From Guptibacillus spartinae (GTDB taxonomy: Bacteria; Bacillota; Bacilli; Bacillales; Guptibacillaceae), in assembly GCF_028610625.1 (NCBI RefSeq), contig NZ_JAQQWU010000001.1, positions 496,001 through 560,000 on the forward strand: 64,000 nt of DNA, written 5' to 3'. Below the pieces are notes generated by a model. It saw only the letters and a program-made list of their open reading frames with translations. It did no database searches and had not been told where the DNA came from. This document shows, in pieces, positions 48,886-58,510 of this stretch. The first letter of the stretch is position 1. Each line of letters begins with the position of its first letter. A program made the translations under genes and the position numbers.

Positions 48886-49752
48886 ATGAATTTTGGAAAA
48901 GTACTTACGGCAATGGTGACGCCATTTGACCGTAAAGGATACATTGATTTTGCAAAAACAGAGCAATTGATTAACTATTTAATCAATAATGGAACAGATG
49001 GACTTGTTGTCGCAGGTACAACAGGGGAATCACCAACTCTTTCTTCAGAAGAGAAAGTAGCGCTCTTTAAGCATTCTGTGAAAGTGGCAGATGGTAGAGT
49101 ACCTATTATTGCAGGAACAGGTAGTAATAACACACACGCGTCTATTGAATTAACAAAAAAAGCAGAAGCTTCAGGTGTAGATGCGATTATGATCGTAGCT
49201 CCTTACTACAGTAAACCTGGGCAAAAAGGTCTTTATGAGCATTACAAAGCCATCGCTGAGTCAACGAAGCTTCCAGTAATGATTTATAACATTCCTGGTC
49301 GCTCGGTAGTTAACATGACTGCAGATACAATTGTTGAGCTTTCGCAAATTAGCAACATTGTCTCAGTTAAAGAAGCGAGCGGTGACTTAGATCAAATCAC
49401 TGAAATTATTACCCGGACAGAAGAATCTTTTTCTGTTTATAGCGGTGACGATGGTTTAACATTACCGATTTTATCAATTGGCGGAGATGGCGTTATTTCG
49501 GTAGCTTCACACGTTCTTGGCAATGAAATGCAACAAATGATTTCTGCCTATGAATCGGGAGAAGTGAAGAAAGCAGCAGCCATCCACCAAAGAATCTTAC
49601 CAATTATGAATGAGCTCTTTAAAGCACCAAGCCCATCTCCAGTGAAAACAGCGCTTCAACTAAAAGGAATGGACGTTGGAAGCGTTCGTTTGCCAATGGT
49701 TCCTCTTTCAGCTGAAGAACGCTCATCACTAGCGGCAGCACTAAATCAATAA
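48886..49752 (+). CDS. dapA: 4-hydroxy-tetrahydrodipicolinate synthase
   Basis: Condenses pyruvate with aspartate semialdehyde; its product feeds both DAP/lysine and dipicolinate synthesis. The 288-residue TIM barrel has GTTGESPTLSSEE (44-56), the active-site Tyr134 in MIYNIPGRS and the Schiff-base Lys162 in SVKEASGD. The ATG at 48886 follows AAGGAGTG; a GTG three codons upstream is in the spacer. A strong terminator follows. B. subtilis has rnjB next; here it is absent. Confidence 0.97.
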   Translation: MNFGKVLTAMVTPFDRKGYIDFAKTEQLINYLINNGTDGLVVAGTTGESPTLSSEEKVALFKHSVKVADGRVPIIAGTGSNNTHASIELTKKAEASGVDAIMIVAPYYSKPGQKGLYEHYKAIAESTKLPVMIYNIPGRSVVNMTADTIVELSQISNIVSVKEASGDLDQITEIITRTEESFSVYSGDDGLTLPILSIGGDGVISVASHVLGNEMQQMISAYESGEVKKAAAIHQRILPIMNELFKAPSPSPVKTALQLKGMDVGSVRLPMVPLSAEERSSLAAALNQ

Positions 49753-49759
49753 CGGTTTG

Positions 49760-49785
49760 AAACGGACGCAGCCGCGTCCGTTTTT
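49760..49785 (+). terminator. Intrinsic terminator after dapA
   Basis: AAACGGACGC (49760-49769) pairs perfectly with GCGTCCGTTT (49774-49783), followed by TT. Confidence 0.85.
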
Positions 49786-49832
49786 GACGTTTTTGGCTAT
49801 TTGTCCGTTGAAGCAATTCGAACGATCTTGTG

Positions 49833-49862
49833 TTCAATGACTGATCTGATGAATGGTAAAAT
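49833..49862 (+). promoter_or_regulatory. Candidate promoter for tepA-ylzJ
   Basis: TTCAAT (49833-49838) and TAAAAT (49857-49862) with an 18-bp spacer and TGG in the extended -10 place. Confidence 0.4.
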
Positions 49863-49910
49863 AATCTCTCGTTCATACTACTAGTACCAGAGTAAGGAAG
49901 GGGTACCAGT

Positions 49911-50657
49911 ATGAACAGTGAGTATCGTAATGAAAACCCAGGTCAAGACGATCCGAAAAAAGATGATCAATCAAAATCAACACTTGTGGATAAAATTCAG
50001 CAACTTGGACAAACAAACGTTCCAAGCATGGACCACTCAAATATTCATTGTTTAACGATCATCGGTCAAATTGAAGGGCATGTGCAGCTACCGCCTCAAA
50101 ATAAAACAACGAAATATGAGCATCTCATCCCGCAAATTGTGGCAATTGAGCAAAACCCGAAAATTGAAGGTGTGCTCATTTTACTTAATACAGTTGGAGG
50201 CGATGTTGAAGCAGGACTCGCCATTTCTGAAATGATCGCGTCCCTCTCAAAACCGTCTGTATCAATTGTGCTTGGAGGTGGCCATTCAATAGGGGTTCCG
50301 ATCGCCGTGGCGGCGAACTATTCTTTTGTTGCCGAGACAGCTACGATGACCATTCATCCCGTCCGCTTAACTGGATTGGTGATCGGCGTGCCACAGACAT
50401 TTGAGTACTTGGATAAGATGCAAGAGCGAGTTGTGAGCTTTGTCACAAGGCATTCGAATATTACAGAAGAAAAATTTAAAGAGCTCATGTTTTCACGAGG
50501 AAATTTGACGAGAGATATTGGAACGAACGTGGTAGGAGATGACGCAGTCAGCTACGGTTTAATTGATGAGGTTGGTGCCGTAGGACCAGCGATGAAAAAG
50601 CTAAATGAACTAATTGACGAATACAAAGGCAAACAAGAAGGTGACATTGTCCAATGA
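49911..50657 (+). CDS. tepA: Translocation-enhancing protein TepA, ClpP-like serine peptidase
   Basis: Cytosolic ClpP-fold protease-like protein. In B. subtilis TepA degrades certain proteins during spore outgrowth and was first described as a factor for preprotein translocation. The 248-residue product has [19 protein letters not shown] (oxyanion loop), GGGHSIGVP with the nucleophile Ser126, and ATMTIHP with the likely catalytic His149. The first 40 residues are hydrophilic. AAGGAAGGGG precedes the ATG. It overlaps ylzJ by 4 nt. Confidence 0.95.
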   Translation: MNSEYRNENPGQDDPKKDDQSKSTLVDKIQQLGQTNVPSMDHSNIHCLTIIGQIEGHVQLPPQNKTTKYEHLIPQIVAIEQNPKIEGVLILLNTVGGDVEAGLAISEMIASLSKPSVSIVLGGGHSIGVPIAVAANYSFVAETATMTIHPVRLTGLVIGVPQTFEYLDKMQERVVSFVTRHSNITEEKFKELMFSRGNLTRDIGTNVVGDDAVSYGLIDEVGAVGPAMKKLNELIDEYKGKQEGDIVQ

Positions 50658-50881
50658 TTCTTTATACCATTCTTCCAAACGAAGCGGTCTTTCCTGTTGA
50701 TCAAAGTGTATATGACCAACAAAAGATCATTGAATGGAATGGCGTACAGCTACTTGTTGAGCGAACGTCGCTTACCGAGTGTCGCGTCGTTCAGGTGCTG
50801 AGCACAGATCCACAAGACTATTTAAATGATGCCACTCAGCCAGGACAAATGTTAACGTTATCGACTTCTCCACTGAAATAG
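50654..50881 (+). CDS. ylzJ: YlzJ-like protein
   Basis: A 75-residue protein of the YlzJ family, beginning [16 protein letters not shown]. It is always found next to tepA in Bacillus; the function is unknown. The ATG overlaps the tepA TGA, so expression is coupled. There is no membrane segment and no recognisable catalytic motif. Confidence 0.88.
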   Translation: MILYTILPNEAVFPVDQSVYDQQKIIEWNGVQLLVERTSLTECRVVQVLSTDPQDYLNDATQPGQMLTLSTSPLK

Positions 50882-50905
50882 AGCCTATAGGACCACGGGA
50901 AGATG

Positions 50906-50914
50906 TGGTATACT
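50906..50914 (+). promoter_or_regulatory. Extended -10 element upstream of ftsK
   Basis: TGG then TATACT (50909-50914) make a good extended -10; no -35 is recognisable. The start would be near 50921, just upstream of the hairpin at 50933. Confidence 0.3.
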
Positions 50915-50932
50915 AGGAATAGATTGGTGAAC

Positions 50933-50961
50933 AAAAAGCAGCCGGAAATGGCTGCTTTTTT
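50933..50961 (+). terminator. Intrinsic terminator between ylzJ and ftsK
   Basis: AAAAAGCAGCC (50933-50943) pairs perfectly with GGCTGCTTTTT (50950-50960), plus a further T. Confidence 0.85.
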
Positions 50962-50992
50962 CACCAGCTATGGCTTGTATAGAGGTGAGGAA

Positions 50993-53344
50993 ATGGCAAA
51001 ACGAAAAAGAAAAAAAGCAACAAAGAAACAGGCCGCCTGGCAATCTCAGGTCAAAATTGAATTTATCGGTTTAACCGTTCTAGCATTTACCGTTTTGGGC
51101 GTTTTGAAGATGGGTGTTGTTGGACGAGCCATTTACCATATGTTTCGATTTTTTGCAGGAGAATGGTACGGCCTGATTATAGCAGGTCTTGTTCTGTTCG
51201 CAGGTTATTTAATTGTAAAGCGAAAGCTCCCGTCATTCTGGTCAAGAAGATTGGCTGGCTTTTACTTGCTTGGCACGTCCTTTTTATTGTTAAGTCACGT
51301 TGGTTTATTCGAAACGCTGTCTCGAGAAGGGCAATGGGATAGTCCATCGGTTATTGCCAATACATACGAACTCTTCCGAATGGATGTTAGCGATCCATCA
51401 GAATCTAGCCCGCTTGGCGGGGGGATGATCGGCGCGCTTCTCTTTGCTTTTTGTTACAGGCTTTTTGATGCAACTGGAACGCAGCTTATGGCGTTTCTCA
51501 TGATTTTACTTTCGTTTGTTCTCATTACAGGAAAGTCATTCAGCGATGTTCTTGGTAAAGCTCTTGATTGGGTGAAAAACTTCGTATTAAACACCTACGA
51601 TGAAGCAAAAGCCCTTTTATCTGAAAGTAAAAGCGCTAGAAGAGAGAAGAAAGAACAGCGTGCGGCATTAAGAGAACAAGAGGCATCGATGAACCAGGAG
51701 GAAACATATGAGGTGTCTACACCTCCTCAGGATCAAGGGGAAGAAGAAACCCCATTTGAACCTGAAATTCGAACGTTTACAGAAAGTGCTTATCCAACTC
51801 ACTCAGAACCACCTGCAGAGAAAGAAGCGGTGGAAAGAAAAAGTAGTGAATCAAATCAGGAAACAGCGGATGGCACACCTATTCAGTCCCTAACTGTAGG
51901 CGAATTGGAAAACAAAGATTATCACCTTCCATCTTTGTCATTACTTCAGGCACCAAAAAAGGTCTCACAGGATAATGAGAGACAGCAGATTTCAGCCAAC
52001 GCACGTAAATTAGAGAAAACATTTGAAAGTTTTGGCGTGAAAGCAAAGGTAATGAAAGTTCATCTTGGACCAGCTGTAACAAAATATGAGGTTTATCCAG
52101 ATACTGGGGTAAAGGTTAGTAAAATCGTGAATCTAACGGATGACCTTGCTCTTGCGCTTGCCGCACGAGATCTTCGAATTGAGGCGCCAATTCCAGGCAA
52201 ATCGGCGATCGGAATTGAAGTGCCAAATTCAGAAGTGGCGATGGTGACGCTGAGAGAAGTACTCGAATCGAAGGAGTACCAGTCCCATGCTTCCAAAGTT
52301 GCAATTGGCTTTGGACGCGATATTTCTGGTGAAGCTGTTGTATCTGATTTATCAAAAATGCCCCATCTCCTTGTCGCAGGTGCAACAGGTAGTGGGAAAA
52401 GTGTATGTATCAATGGCATTATCGCAAGTATCATGATGAAAGCTAAACCACACGAAGTGAAGATGATGATGATTGATCCTAAGATGGTAGAGCTTAATGT
52501 CTATAATGGGATCCCTCATCTTCTTGCCCCTGTAGTGACGGATCCGAAGAAAGCTTCTCAAGCACTAAAAAAAGTCGTGAATGAAATGGAACGTCGGTAT
52601 GAGCTATTCTCTCATACAGGCACGCGAAATATTGAAGGCTATAACAATCATATTAAGCGCCATAATGAAACGTCGGAAGCGAAGCAGCCTTCACTTCCGT
52701 ACATTGTTGTCATTGTTGATGAGCTAGCTGATTTAATGATGGTCGCATCAAGTGATGTAGAAGATGCGATTACACGACTTGCCCAAATGGCGCGTGCAGC
52801 GGGCATTCATTTAATTATCGCAACGCAACGCCCGTCTGTTGACGTTATAACAGGTGTCATTAAAGCAAATATTCCGTCTCGTATTGCGTTTAGTGTTTCT
52901 TCGATGACGGATTCTCGCACGATTCTTGACATGGGAGGTGCTGAGAAGCTACTAGGAAAAGGAGATATGCTCTTCCTTCCTGTTGGTGCCAATAAACCAA
53001 AACGTGTACAGGGTGCCTTTTTATCAGATGAAGAAGTCGAAGAACTCGTTGACTTTGTCATTGCTCAACAAAAAGCGCAGTATCAGGAAGAAATGATTCC
53101 AACAGATAAGCCTGAAGAGGCACAGCCTGAAGTGGATGATGATTTGTACGGTGATGCTGTTCAACTCATCACAGAAATGCAAACGGCATCGGTTTCGATG
53201 TTACAAAGAAGATTTCGAATCGGTTATACTCGAGCAGCCCGGCTGATTGATGCAATGGAAGCTCGAGGGGTGGTTGGGCCATATGAAGGCAGTAAACCAA
53301 GAGAAGTCCTCGTAAGTAAGGAAGAAGAAGCGCAATCTAGCTGA
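50993..53344 (+). CDS. spoIIIE: DNA translocase FtsK/SpoIIIE
   Basis: Membrane-anchored hexameric DNA pump that moves the chromosome into the forespore and clears DNA from the division septum. The 783-residue protein has four membrane segments in the first about 180 residues, a charged linker (about 200-310, Glu/Gln/Pro-rich), and the RecA-like motor with Walker A GATGSGKS (463-470), [10 protein letters not shown] (Walker B) and a C-terminal winged-helix gamma domain (about 715-775). The ATG at 50993 with AGAGGTGAGG gives the B. subtilis length (787). The stop codon lies in the loop of the terminator. Confidence 0.97.
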   Translation: MAKRKRKKATKKQAAWQSQVKIEFIGLTVLAFTVLGVLKMGVVGRAIYHMFRFFAGEWYGLIIAGLVLFAGYLIVKRKLPSFWSRRLAGFYLLGTSFLLLSHVGLFETLSREGQWDSPSVIANTYELFRMDVSDPSESSPLGGGMIGALLFAFCYRLFDATGTQLMAFLMILLSFVLITGKSFSDVLGKALDWVKNFVLNTYDEAKALLSESKSARREKKEQRAALREQEASMNQEETYEVSTPPQDQGEEETPFEPEIRTFTESAYPTHSEPPAEKEAVERKSSESNQETADGTPIQSLTVGELENKDYHLPSLSLLQAPKKVSQDNERQQISANARKLEKTFESFGVKAKVMKVHLGPAVTKYEVYPDTGVKVSKIVNLTDDLALALAARDLRIEAPIPGKSAIGIEVPNSEVAMVTLREVLESKEYQSHASKVAIGFGRDISGEAVVSDLSKMPHLLVAGATGSGKSVCINGIIASIMMKAKPHEVKMMMIDPKMVELNVYNGIPHLLAPVVTDPKKASQALKKVVNEMERRYELFSHTGTRNIEGYNNHIKRHNETSEAKQPSLPYIVVIVDELADLMMVASSDVEDAITRLAQMARAAGIHLIIATQRPSVDVITGVIKANIPSRIAFSVSSMTDSRTILDMGGAEKLLGKGDMLFLPVGANKPKRVQGAFLSDEEVEELVDFVIAQQKAQYQEEMIPTDKPEEAQPEVDDDLYGDAVQLITEMQTASVSMLQRRFRIGYTRAARLIDAMEARGVVGPYEGSKPREVLVSKEEEAQSS

Positions 53345-53361
53345 TTGCGCTTCTTCTTTAT
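53322..53361 (+). terminator. Terminator overlapping the end of spoIIIE
   Basis: AAGAAGAAGCGCAATC (53322-53337) pairs perfectly with GATTGCGCTTCTTCTT (53343-53358), 16 bp with a 5-nt loop, then TATTT. Confidence 0.85.
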
Positions 53362-53653
53362 TTATATTGAAATGCAAAAAGTAAAGTAAAAAGCCTTATG
53401 ATGTGAGAAATGCTACCATTTAAAATATTGGTAATCGAGCTTTTTTTCAAAAAACTATTTCCTTATCTCCTTGAAAATGGTATAGTTATTGTCGAAATAT
53501 GACTATTTATTTAAAAATATTTCATGCGTGTTTCATGGCCCATATTCATTCATAATATTTTTTTGGGATCCTTGAAAACGCAACCAAACAAAGCATAGCT
53601 CGATAGAGAGAAGAGAGAGCGGGCGGCGTTTAAAAAAATTGAGGGGGATTAAG
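53359..53653 (+). other. AT-rich gap of about 300 bp before the nucleoside-transporter operon
   Basis: No coding frame is convincing here. The stretch holds candidate promoters for the operon: an extended -10 (TGG TATAGT, -10 at 53481-53486) and, further down, TTTCAT (53531-53536), 16 bp, TAATAT (53553-53558). A purine-rich run (GAGAGAAGAGAGAG) precedes the AGGGGG ribosome-binding site. I see no purine riboswitch core and no clear CodY box; B. subtilis controls the homologous operon through CodY. Confidence 0.4.
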
Positions 53654-54751
53654 ATGAAAAAGAAGTACGGTTTTATGTTGTCAGCTGTTTTAGCGGCTGG
53701 AACGCTTTTATCTGCTTGTGGGACAAATGATGCGAACAATGAAAGTTCTGGCGGCGGAAGTAGTGAAGGTGGGAGCACTGATTTTAAAGTAGCTATGGTA
53801 ACCGATACAGGCGGTGTAGATGATAAATCATTTAACCAATCTGCTTGGGAAGGACTTCAGCAGTTTGGTAAAGATAATGACTTAGAGAAAGACAAGGACT
53901 TTAAATACGTCCAATCAACTTCAGCTAGTGACTATCAACCAAACCTATCAGGTTTAATCCGTGAAGATTATAACTTGGTCTTTGGAATTGGGTTTCTCAT
54001 GCAGCAAGACATTCAAACAATTGCCGCACAAAAACCTGACGCTCAACTGGCTCTAGTTGATAGTGTTGCGGTAAACGAAGATGGCGATCCGATGGAAAAC
54101 GTGGCAAGCATCACATTTAAAGAACATCAAGGGTCATTCCTCGTAGGCGTTATTGCAGGAATGCAGTCTGAATCAAATAAAGTAGGCTTCATTGGTGGAG
54201 TTGACTCTGAATTAATTAAAAAGTTTGAGAGTGGCTTTAAAGCAGGCGTGAAATCCGTGAACCCGGATGCTGAGATCTTTACACAGTATGCGGATGATTT
54301 CAACGCAGCTGAAAAGGGTCAACAAATTGCGGCTACCCTTTATGATAAAGGTGCAGATATCATTTATCATGCTGCTGGTGGAACAGGTAACGGCGTCTTT
54401 ACTGAAGCGAAGAACCGTGCGAAAAATGGTGAAAAGGTTTGGGTTATCGGTGTTGACCGCGATCAGCATGAAGAAGGAATGCCTGAAAACGTAACGCTTA
54501 CTTCGATGATTAAGCGTGTGGATACCGCAGTAATCGAAGTCTCTAAACAAACAATGGATGGAAATTTCCCTGGTGGAAAAGTAACAGAATTTGGTCTTGA
54601 AGAAGATGGCGTAGGAATTGCTGAATCTCAGGAAAACGTTTCTGAAGAAGCACTACAAAAAGTAGAAGAGTATAAAGAGAAAATCCAGAGTGGCGATTTA
54701 GAAGTGCCAAGCACTGACGAAGAGTACGAAAAATTCGAGAGCTCTCTATAA
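53654..54751 (+). CDS. BMP family nucleoside-binding ABC transporter lipoprotein
   Basis: Substrate-binding lipoprotein (basic membrane protein family, NupN/PnrA-like) that catches purine and other nucleosides outside the cell. The 365-residue precursor has a signal peptide with the lipobox LSAC (Cys22), a Gly/Ser/Asn-rich linker (23-45), and two lobes containing VAMVTDTGGVDDKSFNQSAW and HAAGGTGNG. The ATG at 53654 sits behind GAGGGGG; the upstream in-frame ATG would lack the basic signal start. The ATPase and two permeases follow. Confidence 0.94.
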   Translation: MKKKYGFMLSAVLAAGTLLSACGTNDANNESSGGGSSEGGSTDFKVAMVTDTGGVDDKSFNQSAWEGLQQFGKDNDLEKDKDFKYVQSTSASDYQPNLSGLIREDYNLVFGIGFLMQQDIQTIAAQKPDAQLALVDSVAVNEDGDPMENVASITFKEHQGSFLVGVIAGMQSESNKVGFIGGVDSELIKKFESGFKAGVKSVNPDAEIFTQYADDFNAAEKGQQIAATLYDKGADIIYHAAGGTGNGVFTEAKNRAKNGEKVWVIGVDRDQHEEGMPENVTLTSMIKRVDTAVIEVSKQTMDGNFPGGKVTEFGLEEDGVGIAESQENVSEEALQKVEEYKEKIQSGDLEVPSTDEEYEKFESSL

Positions 54752-54753
54752 GA

Positions 54754-54795
54754 GGTCGAGGAACACGTTTTCTTTAGTAGAAAACGCGCTCGATC
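54754..54795 (+). other. Hairpin downstream of the binding-protein gene
   Basis: GGTCGAG (54754-54760) pairs with CTCGATC (54789-54795), and inside it CGTTTTCT (54766-54773) pairs with AGAAAACG (54779-54786). There is no U-tract; it probably protects the 3' end of the lipoprotein mRNA. Confidence 0.5.
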
Positions 54796-54835
54796 TACTG
54801 GAAATCTCACCTACATTATAGCCAAATACGGAACG

Positions 54836-54870
54836 AAGGCTAGTATTTTCATAGACTAGCCTTTGTTTCA
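54836..54870 (+). terminator. Terminator-like hairpin between the binding protein and the ATPase gene
   Basis: AAGGCTAGT (54836-54844) pairs with ACTAGCCTT (54855-54863), followed by TGTTTC. Partial termination here would give more binding protein than transporter. Confidence 0.55.
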
Positions 54871-54896
54871 TGTTTGGATAAGGGAGTGGCATCTAC

Positions 54897-56426
54897 ATGG
54901 AATACGTCATTGAAATGAGGAATATCCGTAAAGAATTTCCTGGTATTGTTGCAAATGACAATATTACGCTTCAGCTAAGAAAAGGAGAAATCCATGCCCT
55001 TCTTGGAGAAAATGGCGCTGGAAAATCGACATTAATGAACGTGCTGTTTGGTCTTTATCAACCTGAGAAAGGCGAGATACATGTTCGGGGGAAAAAAGTG
55101 AATATTACCGATCCGAACGTGGCTAATGAGCTAGGAATTGGGATGGTTCACCAGCACTTTATGCTTGTTGAGAAATTCACAGTGACAGAAAACATTATCC
55201 TTGGGAATGAGCCGACTGCAAAAGGTCAAGTTGACGTGAAGAAAGCCGCAAAAGATGTGGAAGCAATCTCAAAACAGTATGGTTTATCGGTAGATCCGAA
55301 TGCCAAAATTGAAGATATCTCCGTAGGGATGCAGCAGCGTGTAGAAATTTTAAAAACGCTCTATCGCGGCGCAGATATTTTGATATTTGATGAACCAACA
55401 GCTGTATTAACACCACAGGAAATTAAAGAGCTCATTACGATTATGAAGAAGCTGATTTCAGAAGGGAAATCGATTATTCTAATCACTCATAAATTAAAAG
55501 AAATTATGGAAGTAAGCGACCGTTGTACAGTTATCCGTCGCGGTGTTGGGATCGGGACAGTAAACGTTGCGGAGACGAATCAGGATGAACTAGCATCCAT
55601 GATGGTGGGACGAGAAGTGAACTTTTCGATTCAAAAAACACCTTCAAATCCTTCCAATGAAACACTTGAAATTAGTAGCCTTGTTGTAGAAGATGCGAGA
55701 AAAGTCCCGGTCGTTAATGGGATGAATTTATCCGTTCGTTCAGGCGAAATTGTAGGTATTGCAGGTGTAGATGGAAACGGACAGTCTGAGTTAATTGAAG
55801 CCATAACGGGATTACGTAAAGCGAAGTCAGGAAGCATTAAACTGAATGGAAAAGACGTAACAAACTGGAAACCGCGGCGCGTTACAGAAAGCGGTATTGG
55901 ACATATTCCACAAGACAGGCATAAGCATGGGCTTGTTTTAGATTTTTCGATTGGCGAAAATATGGTTCTTCAGACCTATTATAAAAGGCCTTTTTCAAGG
56001 AATGGTATTTTAAACTTTTCTTCAATTATGGATAAAGCAAAATCATTAATTAAAGAGTATGACGTTCGCACACCTAGTGAAATGACTCCTGCTCGAGCTC
56101 TTTCAGGTGGGAATCAGCAAAAAGCAATCATTGCACGTGAAATCGATCGGAGTCCGAATTTATTAATTGCAGCTCAACCAACACGCGGACTAGACGTTGG
56201 GGCAATTGAGTTCATTCATGCAAAATTAGTTGAAGAGCGTGACAAAGGGAAAGCAGTTCTATTAATCTCCTTTGAACTAGAAGAGATTATGAATGTCAGT
56301 GATCGCATTGCTGTGATCTATGAAGGGAAAATCGTTGCTATTGTAAGGCCGGAAGAAACGACAGAGCAAGAGCTAGGTCTCTTAATGGCTGGTGCAAAAC
56401 GCAAGAAGGCTGGTGAGACGACATGA
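54897..56426 (+). CDS. nupO: Nucleoside ABC transporter ATP-binding protein (NupO-like)
   Basis: Cytoplasmic motor with two fused ABC domains. In 509 residues the first half has Walker A GENGAGKST (37-45), the signature VGMQQRVEILK and Walker B ILIFDEPTAVL. The second half has a degenerate P-loop (GVDGNGQSEL), LSGGNQQKAIIARE and LLIAAQPTRGLDVG in place of the catalytic Glu, typical of sugar/nucleoside CUT2-like pumps with one inactive site. It overlaps the next gene by 4 nt. Confidence 0.93.
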   Translation: MEYVIEMRNIRKEFPGIVANDNITLQLRKGEIHALLGENGAGKSTLMNVLFGLYQPEKGEIHVRGKKVNITDPNVANELGIGMVHQHFMLVEKFTVTENIILGNEPTAKGQVDVKKAAKDVEAISKQYGLSVDPNAKIEDISVGMQQRVEILKTLYRGADILIFDEPTAVLTPQEIKELITIMKKLISEGKSIILITHKLKEIMEVSDRCTVIRRGVGIGTVNVAETNQDELASMMVGREVNFSIQKTPSNPSNETLEISSLVVEDARKVPVVNGMNLSVRSGEIVGIAGVDGNGQSELIEAITGLRKAKSGSIKLNGKDVTNWKPRRVTESGIGHIPQDRHKHGLVLDFSIGENMVLQTYYKRPFSRNGILNFSSIMDKAKSLIKEYDVRTPSEMTPARALSGGNQQKAIIAREIDRSPNLLIAAQPTRGLDVGAIEFIHAKLVEERDKGKAVLLISFELEEIMNVSDRIAVIYEGKIVAIVRPEETTEQELGLLMAGAKRKKAGETT

Positions 56427-57481
56427 AGTTATTAAAAGGGAAATGGGCGAGCATTACTGTACCGTTGCTTTCGGTAGCTCTTGGGTTACTCGTCGGTGGA
56501 GTGATTATGCTTGTAAGTGGCTATAATCCGATTGTTGCTTATGCAGCACTATTTAACGGAATTTTCTCAAATACGTATGTCATTGGTGAAACCATTAGGC
56601 AAATGACACCGCTTATCTTATCAGGATTAGCCGTAGCGTTCGCTTTCCGGACGGGACTATTTAATATTGGTGTAGAAGGACAGCTACTTGTAGGTTGGCT
56701 GGCATCCGTTTATGTAGGACTTCAGTTTGAAGGTTTAAGTCCTATCGTTCATATTCCTCTTGCGATTATTGCAGCGGCTTTAGCTGGTGCGATTTGGGCC
56801 TTTGTACCTGGTTTTCTGAAAGCAAAGTATCAAGTTCATGAAGTTATTACAACGATCATGATGAACTATGTTGCCCTTCATGTCGTTAATGCGATTATTC
56901 GTACGTATTTACTTGCTCCTGGTGAACGAACAGATCAAATTAATGCTTCAGCATCACTTCAATCACCTTTTTTGGAATCCATTACAGATTTTTCACGCCT
57001 ACACTATGGGTTTGTCGTTGCGATTATTGGAGCTATTATTATGTGGTTCCTTCTTTGGAAGACGACGACTGGATATGAACTTCGGTCGGTTGGATTTAAT
57101 AAATATGCTTCAGAATATGCGGGGATTAATGTGCAACGCAATATCGTCCTTTCAATGGTTATCTCAGGTGCTTTTGCAGGTGCGGCAGGGGCGATGGAAG
57201 GACTTGGAACATACGGTTACATGACCGTTATGGCTGACTTTACTGGAGTTGGTTTTGACGGAATCGCAGTTGCGCTATTAGGAGCAAATGGTGCGCTTGG
57301 TGTTGTACTTGCTTCCGCCTTGTTTGGTGGACTGAAAATAGGGGCACTTAACATGCAGTCTGTTGCCCAGGTGCCAACACAACTAGTTGAAATCGTAATT
57401 GCGATGATTATTTTCTTTGTCGCATCCAGTTACTTGATTCACTGGATCAGCAACAGGGTGAGCAAAAGGGGGAAAATTTAA
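56423..57481 (+). CDS. nupP: Nucleoside ABC transporter permease (NupP-like)
   Basis: First of two membrane subunits of the nucleoside importer. The 352-residue protein has about eight to ten hydrophobic segments and the BPD_transp_2 family segment FRTGLFNIGVEGQLLVGW near residue 75. The start overlaps the ATPase stop by 4 nt, and the stop overlaps the next ATG by 1 nt, so the three transporter genes are translated as a coupled set. Confidence 0.92.
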   Translation: MKLLKGKWASITVPLLSVALGLLVGGVIMLVSGYNPIVAYAALFNGIFSNTYVIGETIRQMTPLILSGLAVAFAFRTGLFNIGVEGQLLVGWLASVYVGLQFEGLSPIVHIPLAIIAAALAGAIWAFVPGFLKAKYQVHEVITTIMMNYVALHVVNAIIRTYLLAPGERTDQINASASLQSPFLESITDFSRLHYGFVVAIIGAIIMWFLLWKTTTGYELRSVGFNKYASEYAGINVQRNIVLSMVISGAFAGAAGAMEGLGTYGYMTVMADFTGVGFDGIAVALLGANGALGVVLASALFGGLKIGALNMQSVAQVPTQLVEIVIAMIIFFVASSYLIHWISNRVSKRGKI

Positions 57482-58443
57482 TGGATTTTATGCAGATTCT
57501 TCAGCTCATTATTCCTGCCGCTATCTTTTCAGCAGCTCCCCTGATTTTCACGGCTCTTGGTGGAGTATTCAGTGAACGATCAGGCGTTGTAAACATCGGT
57601 CTCGAAGGGTTAATGTTAATGGGTGCTTTCACAGGCGCATTGTTTACAATCCTTGGCGAACAGTGGGGGATGGGTGCTGCTTCTCCCTGGTTTTCACTAG
57701 TCGTTGCGATTATTATCGGCATGCTGTTTTCTTTGCTACATGCGGTCGCAAGTATTTCGTTTCGAGCCGATCAAGTTGTCAGTGGTGTGGCCCTTAACTT
57801 CCTTGCGGCTGGTCTTGCCATCTTCCTTGTGAAGAAAATCTTTGATGCAGGGCAAACGCCGATTATTCAAGAACGTATTTATAAAACGGATGTGCCGTTT
57901 CTAAGCGACATCCCATTTATTGGACCTCTGTTTTTTTCGAGTGCCTATTATACATCTTACATCGCTATAGCACTCGCATTCCTCGTATGGTGGGTTCTCT
58001 ATAAAACGCCTTTCGGTCTTCGTCTACGTTCAGTAGGAGAGCATCCAATGGCTGCTGATACGATGGGGATTAATGTAACGAAAATGCGGTATGTGGCGGT
58101 TATGCTTAGTGGTGGTTTTGCTGGTCTTGGTGGTGCAGTTTATGCAACATCCATTGCAGGTAACTTCAGTCACGCAACAATTTCTGGACAGGGCTTTATG
58201 GCGCTGGCCGCGATGATCTTTGGAAAGTGGCATCCACTAGGGGCGATGGGAGCAGCGTTATTCTTTGGTCTTGCTCAATCGCTCAGTATCACTGGTCAAC
58301 AAATTCCAGGATTAAAAGAAATTCCAGAAGTATATCTTCTCATTTCTCCTTACGTCTTAACGATTCTTGCCCTTGCAGGACTTGTTGGACGAGCGGATGC
58401 GCCAAAAGCAATTGGTCAACCGTATGAGAAAGGGAAGCGATAA
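57481..58443 (+). CDS. nupQ: Nucleoside ABC transporter permease (NupQ-like)
   Basis: Second membrane subunit. The 320-residue protein has about eight to nine hydrophobic segments and the related motif FSERSGVVNIGLEGLMLMGA near residue 32. Together with the BMP lipoprotein and the double ATPase it makes a complete importer. In B. subtilis the homologous yufNOPQ genes are elsewhere on the chromosome; here they stand between spoIIIE and ymfF, in place of ymfC-ymfD-ymfE. Confidence 0.92.
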   Translation: MDFMQILQLIIPAAIFSAAPLIFTALGGVFSERSGVVNIGLEGLMLMGAFTGALFTILGEQWGMGAASPWFSLVVAIIIGMLFSLLHAVASISFRADQVVSGVALNFLAAGLAIFLVKKIFDAGQTPIIQERIYKTDVPFLSDIPFIGPLFFSSAYYTSYIAIALAFLVWWVLYKTPFGLRLRSVGEHPMAADTMGINVTKMRYVAVMLSGGFAGLGGAVYATSIAGNFSHATISGQGFMALAAMIFGKWHPLGAMGAALFFGLAQSLSITGQQIPGLKEIPEVYLLISPYVLTILALAGLVGRADAPKAIGQPYEKGKR

Positions 58444-58452
58444 CGTTTAGAG

Positions 58453-58483
58453 AAAAGCTCTTCGTGAAAACGGAGGGCTTTTT
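58453..58483 (+). terminator. Terminator after the nucleoside transporter operon
   Basis: AAAAGCTCT (58453-58461) pairs with AGGGCTTTT (58474-58482, one T-G pair), with an inner CGT/ACG stem; a T follows. Confidence 0.75.
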
Positions 58484-58510
58484 GATTTGAGAATAGGAAA
58501 GACAGTAAAT

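Noticed and set aside
53359-53653. Purine riboswitch or CodY box before the nucleoside transporter
   Set aside because: I found no purine aptamer core and no sequence close to AATTTTCWGAAAATT; the closest T/A-rich stretches have too many mismatches.
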